A stretch of DNA of 5,020 bases from Bacteroidota bacterium (lineage in GTDB: Bacteria > Bacteroidota > Bacteroidia > Flavobacteriales > Flavobacteriaceae). Below are positions 1 to 5,020 of this stretch, piece by piece. The first letter of the stretch is position 1. Each line of letters starts with the position of its first letter. Location: NCBI GenBank assembly GCA_021793135.1, contig JAJYTI010000155.1, positions 1-5,020 of the forward strand, in the 5' to 3' direction. The notes below the pieces were generated by a model. The model was not told the DNA's origin. It searched no databases and saw only the letters and a list, made by a program, of their open reading frames with translations. Made by a program: the position numbers and the translations under genes.

Positions 1-233
1 ACAAAGTAAAAGACGAGAAAGGAAACTTCGGATACGATGCTAAAACTGAAAGCTACGTAGATATGCTAGAAGCAGGTATTATAGACCCTAAAAAAGTAAC
101 AAGAGTTGCCCTTGAAAATGCTGCTTCTGTTGCTGGAATGATCTTAACTACCGAATGTGCTTTAGTAGACATCAAAGAAGAAAACACTCCAGCAATGCCA
201 CCAATGGGTGGAGGAATGCCTGGAATGATGTAA
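1..233 (+). CDS. groL: Chaperonin GroEL, C-terminal end (5' part outside window)
   Basis: This is the last 76 codons of the large chaperonin subunit, read in the frame starting at base 3 and ending at TAA 231-233. GroEL forms a cytoplasmic double-ring that, with GroES, folds proteins in an ATP-dependent cycle. The visible part is the C-terminal equatorial domain: the stretch YVDMLEAGIIDPKKVTR, then ALENAASVAGMILTTEC, are strongly conserved GroEL segments. The protein ends in a flexible Gly/Met-rich tail (MPPMGGGMPGMM) typical of the family. A second in-frame TAA follows directly at 234-236. The gene runs towards the minus-strand lipoprotein gene and is separated from it by two terminators. 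Start, promoter and any groES partner lie outside the window. Confidence 0.97.
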   Translation, partial: KVKDEKGNFGYDAKTESYVDMLEAGIIDPKKVTRVALENAASVAGMILTTECALVDIKEENTPAMPPMGGGMPGMM

Positions 234-254
234 TAATTTCAAAATAGTAAACCT

Positions 255-290
255 AAAAGCGCTTAGAAGATATCTTCTAAGCGCTTTTTT
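255..290 (+). terminator. Intrinsic terminator of groL
   Basis: A perfect 34-base palindrome (arms 255-271 and 272-288) can fold into a hairpin of about 15 base pairs with a 4-base loop, containing the core AGCGCTTAGAAGA. It is followed by a T-run, six Ts at 285-290, on the + strand. It starts 21 bases after the groL stop, the expected place. On the minus strand the hairpin is followed by only four Ts, so it should work best for groL but may also act weakly in reverse. Confidence 0.92.
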
Positions 291-340
291 ATTAAGAAGA
301 CTTCTCCACTTTAACTAACGATAAACAAACTACTAAATAC

Positions 341-375
341 AAAAAAAGCCGAGCGGTCAATTACCACTCAGCTTT
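341..375 (-). terminator. Intrinsic terminator of the minus-strand lipoprotein gene
   Basis: Arms 345-357 and 363-375 form a 13-base-pair stem around a 5-base loop, followed on the minus strand by seven Us (complement of the A-run 341-347). Read as minus-strand RNA, every position pairs, with two G-U wobbles. Read as plus-strand RNA, the same two positions are C-A mismatches and no T-run of similar length follows. This asymmetry assigns the terminator to the minus strand. It lies 22 bases beyond the stop codon of the lipoprotein gene. Confidence 0.88.
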
Positions 376-396
376 ACATTTTATTAAATTTTAGTC

Positions 397-969
397 TTAT
401 TCTGCTTTAATAGTTTCTCTAACCTCTCCACAATGCAACATTGCATCTCCAAAATATGGATTCATAATCTCTTCATCTGATGCAAACCAAAATGCTCCTT
501 TGTTATTGAAAGCCATTGGGCAATATTGCTTATAGATTTCTCCATTAGTAAGCTCTTCCCTTAAATGAGACTCCATTATTCTAGACAAATCTAAGAAACC
601 AACTCGGAAAGAATTTAAATCCTCTGTTGTAGATAATGAATCGATTACTTGCTTTAAACGATTCCATTTGCTATCCTCATCATCTTGAACCGATTGCAAT
701 AAATTTGCAACGTGTTTTCGCGCTTCTATAAAATCATCGTTTACTAAATCTTGCGCTATCATTTGATAAGCATCAAACAGTTTTGGCATAACATGCTTAT
801 CTTTGAAAGACACTGCATTTTTATTCAAAACGTATTCCGAATTATTCTCTTTCTTAGATTCGTGATTTTTTTCAATCACCACGTCCCCTTCCATTTTCTT
901 AGAACTTTCCTTACACGCTCCTGCAAGCAAGGCAATACTCATTAATATAATAGTTGATAATTTTTTCAT
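397..969 (-). CDS. Small lipoprotein with C-terminal DUF3347-like domain
   Basis: A 190-residue predicted lipoprotein. Residues 1-18 form a signal peptide (basic MKK, then hydrophobic STIILMSIALLAGA) ending at a probable lipidated Cys19. The -3 residue is Ala rather than the commoner Leu, but the pattern AGAC is acceptable. Residues 20-50 are a charged, low-complexity linker. Residues about 60-140 look helical, and 146-183 carry the segment I recognise as DUF3347: YCPMAFNNKGAFWF, then NPYFG and MLHCGEV. Cys150, Met152, Met177 and Cys180 are potential soft-metal ligands; a metal-related role is inference, drawn from the occurrence of this domain in Bacteroidota efflux adaptor proteins. The start ATG (967-969) gives the intact signal peptide; no clear Shine-Dalgarno precedes it. 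It follows the permease gene by 67 bases on the same strand. The family call is from memory of the motif; the molecular function is unknown. Confidence 0.85.
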   Translation of the reverse strand: MKKLSTIILMSIALLAGACKESSKKMEGDVVIEKNHESKKENNSEYVLNKNAVSFKDKHVMPKLFDAYQMIAQDLVNDDFIEARKHVANLLQSVQDDEDSKWNRLKQVIDSLSTTEDLNSFRVGFLDLSRIMESHLREELTNGEIYKQYCPMAFNNKGAFWFASDEEIMNPYFGDAMLHCGEVRETIKAE

Positions 970-988
970 AACTCAATTCTTTAATTGC

Positions 989-1020
989 CAAATATGCATC
1001 TATAACATAAATATACAAAA
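989..1020 (-). promoter_or_regulatory. Candidate Bacteroidota-type promoter of the lipoprotein gene
   Basis: On the minus strand, TTTTG (complement of 1016-1020) is followed after 19 bases by CATATTTG (complement of 989-996). The Bacteroidota consensus is TTG/TTTG near -33 and TAnnTTTG near -7 with a spacer of about 19-21 bases; the second element differs from it at one base. Transcription would start roughly 15 bases before the lipoprotein ATG. If real, the gene can be expressed independently of the upstream permease. In AT-rich DNA such matches also arise by chance. Confidence 0.45.
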
Positions 1021-1036
1021 TTAATGTCAATTATTA

Positions 1037-2293
1037 TTACATTCCAGTACGAATTGCATCTACTGGATTTAATCTAGAGGCAGATAATGCAGGTAAAATT
1101 CCTGAAATAAATCCGATACAACTAGAAATTACTAGACCTATTGTAACGTTCAATGGAGAAAGAATAAAAGTAAAACTAGATACAAAGGTATTCAAACCTA
1201 AAAAGGAAAGAAACACAACCAGAATTCCTATTCCTCCTCCTAACAAAGATAAAATAACTGCTTCGAACAGGAATTGCATAAGTATAAAACGATTCTTAGC
1301 TCCTAAAGCTTTATGAATTCCAATAATATTGGTACGCTCTTTTACACTAACAAACATAATATTAGCTATACCAAAACCACCTACCAATAAAGAAAATCCA
1401 CTAATAACAAAACCTATAGTATTCATAGTACCTACAAATTGATCGATGATTTTTGAAAGTCCTTCCATTTCATTGATAAAAAAATCATTATCTGACTTTA
1501 CGTCTAACCCTCTAATGATTCGCATTCTAGATTCTAAACTAGCTATGTATGCCGCCGATTCGGTAGTAGGATCTGGTTTAATTATTATAGCAGTGGTTGC
1601 AAGTTTTGTATTGGCTCCATACACCATTCTTCCTAAGTTAATAGGAACAAAAGCTAAATTATCTCTTGATTGTGAAAAGGCACTTTCTCCTTCTTTTTCA
1701 ATGACACCAATTACTGTTACTTGTTTACCAAACATTCGCACTTGTTGATCTATAGCTAATGCTGCTTGTCCAAACAAGCTTTCAGCAACATCATACCCTA
1801 AAACTACAACTCCAGCACCAGACACCGATTCGTACTCATTAAAATAGCGTCCATGTACTAATCGAAACGGGTCTACCAGAGTATACTCTTCTGTTGTCGC
1901 TTGCACTTGAACCATTTCTACTAAATTATCTTTATATCGCACATTATACATGGACATGTACATATTGAAACACATCACTTCCTCTTCACTGGCGGTACGT
2001 TTTAAAGCAATATATTGATCGTAACTTATATTTTCGAATTGTTGTCTTTTCCATAATGGTACATCAGTTTGTCCAAAAGACATTCTACTTAAGAATATGG
2101 TTCGAGAATCCATATCTTCGAAACTAGATACTATTTCATGTTTCATAGAATCTACTGCCGCTAACACCGCGACAATAGAAAAAATACCAAAAGTCACACC
2201 TAAAAGCGACAAAAAGGTTCGCAATCTATTGGCTTTTAGCGCATTTAATGCAAAATGCAGACTTTCTCGTATTATTCTAAAAAACACACGCAT
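1037..2293 (-). CDS. MacB/FtsX-family ABC transporter permease
   Basis: A complete 418-residue inner-membrane permease. It has the MacB layout: a short cytoplasmic N-terminus with LKANRLRTFLSLLGVTFGIF, a first membrane helix at about 27-48, a large periplasmic domain at about 50-288 (MacB_PCD type), then three helices at about 291-315, 342-368 and 382-402 (FtsX domain). The coupling segment VKERTNIIGIHKALGAK (317-333) and the C-terminal ASRLNPVDAIR are family hallmarks. Length matches the family. Such permeases pair with a separate LolD/MacB-type ATPase to move or mechanically drive substrates across the envelope, such as lipoproteins, peptides or drugs. No ATPase, membrane-fusion protein or TolC-like gene is in the window, so the substrate cannot be named. 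It is the first gene on its strand, divergent from purH. It ends in three consecutive in-frame TAA codons (1031-1039). ATG 2291-2293 gives the usual N-terminus; no Shine-Dalgarno is evident. Confidence 0.93.
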   Translation of the reverse strand: MRVFFRIIRESLHFALNALKANRLRTFLSLLGVTFGIFSIVAVLAAVDSMKHEIVSSFEDMDSRTIFLSRMSFGQTDVPLWKRQQFENISYDQYIALKRTASEEEVMCFNMYMSMYNVRYKDNLVEMVQVQATTEEYTLVDPFRLVHGRYFNEYESVSGAGVVVLGYDVAESLFGQAALAIDQQVRMFGKQVTVIGVIEKEGESAFSQSRDNLAFVPINLGRMVYGANTKLATTAIIIKPDPTTESAAYIASLESRMRIIRGLDVKSDNDFFINEMEGLSKIIDQFVGTMNTIGFVISGFSLLVGGFGIANIMFVSVKERTNIIGIHKALGAKNRFILMQFLFEAVILSLLGGGIGILVVFLSFLGLNTFVSSFTFILSPLNVTIGLVISSCIGFISGILPALSASRLNPVDAIRTGM

Positions 2294-2345
2294 ATAGATT
2301 CTATTTTCAATTAAAAGGCTTGTAATTTATCGCGCAAACGACATA

Positions 2346-2353
2346 CAAATCTA
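2346..2353 (-). promoter_or_regulatory. Candidate -7 element for the permease gene
   Basis: The minus strand reads TAGATTTG here, an exact match to the Bacteroidota -7 consensus TAnnTTTG. It lies 52 bases upstream of the permease ATG, implying a leader of about 45-50 bases. No convincing TTG is found at the expected -33 distance, so this is a half-supported promoter. Confidence 0.4.
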
Positions 2354-2391
2354 TGTTATTATCACCATAAATCTTTTGGACACCCATTACG

Positions 2392-2424
2392 ATTTTATAG
2401 ATAAAACACACTTACATTTTATAG
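2392..2424. repeat. 9-base direct repeat in the divergent intergenic region
   Basis: ATTTTATAG occurs at 2392-2400 and again at 2416-2424, start points 24 bases apart. The first copy is also part of a small dyad, TTTTAT-AG-ATAAAA (2393-2406). The pair lies between the two divergent candidate promoters, where an operator could sit. The sequence is so AT-rich that chance is a serious alternative, and no known regulator motif is recognised. Confidence 0.25.
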
Positions 2425-2442
2425 GACTAAATCTCCTCTATA

Positions 2443-2477
2443 TTGTTACAGAAATTCTTAGTAATTGTTTATTTTTG
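2443..2477 (+). promoter_or_regulatory. Candidate Bacteroidota-type promoter of purH
   Basis: TATTTTTG at 2470-2477 matches TAnnTTTG exactly and ends 17 bases before the purH ATG, giving a leader of roughly 12-14 bases. The nearest upstream TTG (2443-2445) is 24 bases away, slightly longer than the usual spacer. The -7 element is the stronger part of the call. A short leader without Shine-Dalgarno is common in this phylum. Confidence 0.5.
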
Positions 2478-2494
2478 TTCCTTAATTTTACAAC

Positions 2495-4027
2495 ATGGCT
2501 CAAACTATAAAACTACAATCTGCATTAATCTCTGTATTCCATAAGGATGGATTAACTCCAATCGTTCAAAAGTTGAATGAATTAGGAGTAACTATTTACT
2601 CTACTGGAGGAACACAAAAATTTATTAACGATTTAGGAATTGATGTAATTCCTGTAGAAGAAATCACAGAATATCCGTCTATTCTTGGCGGTCGTGTAAA
2701 AACATTACACCCTAAAATATTTGGTGGTATTTTAAATCGTGCAGAACATGAAGAAGACAAGCTTGAGGTTGCCAAATATAAAATACCTCAGTTAGATTTA
2801 GTGCTTGTAGATTTATATCCGTTTGAAGACACTGTGGCATCTGGTGCCAATGCACAAGATATTATAGAAAAGATTGACATTGGTGGTATTTCATTGATTA
2901 GAGCTGCTGCTAAAAACTTCCAAGACACTCTTTGTATTTCTTCTAAAGAAGATTACACAGAACTACTTGATATTTTAAGCACACAAAACGGAAGTACCAC
3001 ATTAGAGCAACGTAAATATTTTGCAGCACGTTCTTTCAATGTTTCTTCCCATTACGACACGGCAATATTTAATTACTTCAACGAAGACCAAAATATTGCT
3101 GGATTTAAGATAAGCGAATCTAATGGTCAAGAACTGCGTTATGGTGAAAACCCACACCAAAAAGGAAGCTTCTACGGAAACTTAGACGCAATGTTCAACA
3201 AATTGCAAGGAAAAGAGTTAAGCTATAATAATCTACTAGATGTAGATGCTGCGGTAAACTTAATGAATGAGTTTGCAAATGAGAAACCAACCTTTGCTAT
3301 CCTAAAACACAATAATGCTTGTGGTGTAGCACAGCGCGAGACTTTGCATGAAGCATATGTAGACGCCCTTGCTGGAGATCCTATTTCTGCTTTTGGTGGA
3401 ATCTTAATCGGCAATAGAAGCATAGATAGAGCTACTGCTGAAGAAATACATAAACTTTTCTGTGAAGTAGTAATTGCTCCAGCGTTTACAGAAGATGCTA
3501 GAGAGTTATTATCTACTAAGAAAAACTTGATTCTTTTAGAACAAAAACAAGTTGATCTACCAAAAATTCAAGTTCGTACATGCTTAAATGGAGTACTTGC
3601 TCAAGAAAAAGATTATATTACCGATAATAAAGCACAACTTACTTACGTTACAGAGGAGAAACCTACGGAAGAGGAAATTGAAGACCTATTATTTGCTTCA
3701 AAAATTTGTAAACACACCAAGTCCAATACCATTGTTCTTGTAAAAGACAAACAACTTTGCGCAAGTGGTACTGGACAAACATCACGAGTAGATGCATTAC
3801 GTCAAGCTATAGAGAAAGCTAAATCTTTCCGCTTTAGCTTAAAAGGTGCTGTGATGGCTAGTGATGCTTTCTTTCCGTTTCCAGATTGCGTAGAAATAGC
3901 GAGTAAAGTAGGTATACATTCTGTAATCCAACCAGGAGGTTCTATAAAGGATCAGGACAGTATAGATTATTGCGATAAAGAAAAAATGGCGATGGTATTT
4001 ACCGGAACTCGTCACTTTAAGCATTAA
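2495..4027 (+). CDS. purH: Bifunctional AICAR transformylase / IMP cyclohydrolase
   Basis: A complete 510-residue cytoplasmic enzyme for the last two steps of purine synthesis: it formylates AICAR using 10-formyltetrahydrofolate, then closes the ring to IMP. The N-terminal cyclohydrolase domain (MGS-like fold, about 1-195) shows STGGTQKFI at 36-44, GGRVKTLHPKIFGGIL at 65-80 and IDIGGISLIRAAAKN at 127-141. The transformylase domain (about 200-510) shows LRYGENPHQ (214-222), ELSYNNLLDVDAA (241-253), the catalytic Lys-His pair at 271-272 in LKHNNACGVA, DPISAFGG (295-302), GQTSRVDA (427-434), SDAFFPFPD (456-464) and the C-terminus MVFTGTRHFKH. All key motifs are intact and length is near the family's usual 510-530. 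ATG 2495 gives the standard N-terminus. The gene is divergent from the permease and 47 bases upstream of mreB, with no terminator seen between them. No purine riboswitch was seen in the leader. Confidence 0.98.
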   Translation: MAQTIKLQSALISVFHKDGLTPIVQKLNELGVTIYSTGGTQKFINDLGIDVIPVEEITEYPSILGGRVKTLHPKIFGGILNRAEHEEDKLEVAKYKIPQLDLVLVDLYPFEDTVASGANAQDIIEKIDIGGISLIRAAAKNFQDTLCISSKEDYTELLDILSTQNGSTTLEQRKYFAARSFNVSSHYDTAIFNYFNEDQNIAGFKISESNGQELRYGENPHQKGSFYGNLDAMFNKLQGKELSYNNLLDVDAAVNLMNEFANEKPTFAILKHNNACGVAQRETLHEAYVDALAGDPISAFGGILIGNRSIDRATAEEIHKLFCEVVIAPAFTEDARELLSTKKNLILLEQKQVDLPKIQVRTCLNGVLAQEKDYITDNKAQLTYVTEEKPTEEEIEDLLFASKICKHTKSNTIVLVKDKQLCASGTGQTSRVDALRQAIEKAKSFRFSLKGAVMASDAFFPFPDCVEIASKVGIHSVIQPGGSIKDQDSIDYCDKEKMAMVFTGTRHFKH

Positions 4028-4074
4028 AAAAATAGATTAAAAACACATAACACGTTTTAACCGACCATAAGAAT

Positions 4075-5020
4075 ATGGGATTTTTCGACTTCTTAACACA
4101 AGACATAGCTATTGACCTAGGGACTGCAAATACACTTATCATTCATAATGGTAAAGTGGTTGTAGACGCCCCATCTATTGTAGCAAGAGATCGTACATCT
4201 GGCAAAATCATTGCAGTAGGACGAGAAGCTAACATGATGCAAGGGAAAACCCACGAGAACATAAAAACAATTCGTCCTCTGAAAGACGGCGTAATTGCAG
4301 ATTTCGATGCAAGTGAAAAAATGATTAGCATGTTCATAAAGGATATCCCTTCGCTTAAAAAGCGTTGGATAACCCCTTCATTACGCATGGTCATTTGTAT
4401 ACCGAGTGGTATAACAGAAGTTGAAATGCGTGCAGTAAAAGAAAGTGCAGAACGTGTTAACGGAAAAGAAGTATACCTTATCCATGAACCTATGGCAGCA
4501 GCAATAGGTATTGGTGTTGACATCATGCAGCCTAAAGGAAACATGGTAGTAGATATAGGAGGTGGAACTACAGAAATTGCTGTTCTTGCATTAGGTGGAA
4601 TAGTTTGTGACAAATCGGTTAAAATTGCAGGAGACGTATTTACAAATGATATTATTTACTACATGCGTACCCAACATAACTTATATGTAGGAGTTCGCAC
4701 AGCAGAAAATATTAAAATACAAATTGGTGCTGCTACTGAAGATTTAGAAAATCAACCAGAAGATTTAGCAGTACAAGGAAGAGATTTACTAACTGGAAAA
4801 CCTAAACAAGTACTTCTATCCTACCGAGAAATTGCCAAAGCACTAGATAAGTCTATTTTAAGAATAGAAGATGCAGTTATGGAAACTTTAGCACAAACTC
4901 CACCGGAGTTAGCAGCTGATATTTATAACACAGGAATTTATCTTGCTGGTGGTGGAAGTATGCTTAGAGGATTAGACAAACGTCTGTCAGAAAAAACAGA
5001 CCTTCCTGTATACATAGCCG
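4075..5020 (+). CDS. mreB: Rod shape-determining protein MreB (3' end outside window)
   Basis: The first 315 codons of a bacterial actin, open to the window edge; the family is about 340 residues, so roughly 25-30 are missing. MreB polymerises on the inner face of the cytoplasmic membrane and guides the elongasome (MreC, MreD, RodA, PBP2) in lateral wall synthesis. Actin-fold nucleotide motifs are present: phosphate-1 DLGTANT (14-20), phosphate-2 VVDIGGGTTEIAV (158-170), the HEPMAAAIG segment with likely catalytic Glu138, and the adenosine motif GIYLAGGGSMLRGL (287-300). The N-terminus MGFFDFL is short and hydrophobic, suited to membrane contact. ATG 4075-4077 is chosen because it puts the phosphate-1 loop at the family's usual position; no Shine-Dalgarno is evident. 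No TAnnTTTG element is visible in the 47-base gap after purH, so it may be read from the purH promoter. mreC and other shape genes would be expected just downstream (inference). Confidence 0.97.
   Translation, partial: MGFFDFLTQDIAIDLGTANTLIIHNGKVVVDAPSIVARDRTSGKIIAVGREANMMQGKTHENIKTIRPLKDGVIADFDASEKMISMFIKDIPSLKKRWITPSLRMVICIPSGITEVEMRAVKESAERVNGKEVYLIHEPMAAAIGIGVDIMQPKGNMVVDIGGGTTEIAVLALGGIVCDKSVKIAGDVFTNDIIYYMRTQHNLYVGVRTAENIKIQIGAATEDLENQPEDLAVQGRDLLTGKPKQVLLSYREIAKALDKSILRIEDAVMETLAQTPPELAADIYNTGIYLAGGGSMLRGLDKRLSEKTDLPVYIA

Noticed and set aside
255..288. Perfect 34-base palindrome as a possible operator or recombination site
   Set aside because: Its place just after the groL stop and the T-run that follows explain it fully as a terminator.
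295..305. Small inverted repeat AGAAG-A-CTTCT between the two terminators
   Set aside because: Only five base pairs with a one-base loop; it cannot form a stable hairpin and has no T-run.
751..945. 64-codon open frame on the + strand inside the lipoprotein gene
   Set aside because: It is antisense to the signal peptide and linker region; its Phe/Ile-rich translation reflects the Lys/Glu-rich codons on the other strand.
1446..1748. 100-codon open frame on the + strand inside the permease gene
   Set aside because: It is antisense to a well-supported permease with intact family motifs; the translation shows no domain and no promoter was seen.
2097..2297. 66-codon open frame on the + strand over the 5' end of the permease gene
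   Set aside because: It is a shadow of the conserved N-terminal permease segment, with no recognisable product.
3223..3423. Open frames on the minus strand inside purH (also 3839-4024)
   Set aside because: Both are short, fully inside a highly conserved enzyme gene, and have no domain features.
4143..4613. 156-codon open frame on the minus strand inside mreB
   Set aside because: It lies fully antisense to a strongly conserved actin gene, its translation has no recognisable domain, and it is rich in Ser, Ile and Pro as expected from a shadow frame.
1..5020. Search for a mobile element, CRISPR array, tRNA, defence or other novel system
   Set aside because: The genes are housekeeping or envelope functions in an ordinary layout; no transposase, integrase, spaced repeats, tRNA-like fold or long terminal repeats were seen by eye.

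Overview
The window is AT-rich and looks like chromosomal core DNA from a member of the Bacteroidota, most likely Flavobacteriaceae. Three things point there: the near-family-typical flavobacterial MreB and PurH sequences, a DUF3347-type lipoprotein, and upstream elements of the Bacteroidota type (TAnnTTTG at about -7) with no clear Shine-Dalgarno sequences. No mobile element, CRISPR array, tRNA or rRNA was seen.

Layout, left to right. Positions 1-233 hold the 3' end of groL (GroEL), on the + strand, closed by a strong intrinsic terminator at 255-290. A second terminator, best folded as minus-strand RNA, lies at 341-375 and serves the converging minus-strand genes. These are a small lipoprotein with a C-terminal DUF3347-like domain (397-969) and, upstream of it, a MacB/FtsX-type ABC transporter permease (1037-2293). 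The 201-base divergent gap at 2294-2494 carries promoter-like elements in both directions and a 9-base direct repeat. On the + strand follow a complete purH (2495-4027, last two steps of IMP synthesis) and, 47 bases later, the first 315 codons of mreB (4075 to the window edge, cell-shape actin).

Genes acting together. The permease and lipoprotein may share a transcript and both belong to the cell envelope, but no ATPase or membrane-fusion partner is visible, so their transport role is open. purH and mreB are codirectional with no visible terminator between them, so read-through from purine synthesis into the rod-shape genes is plausible. I found no evidence of a new multi-gene system. The least explained part is the lipoprotein/permease pair.
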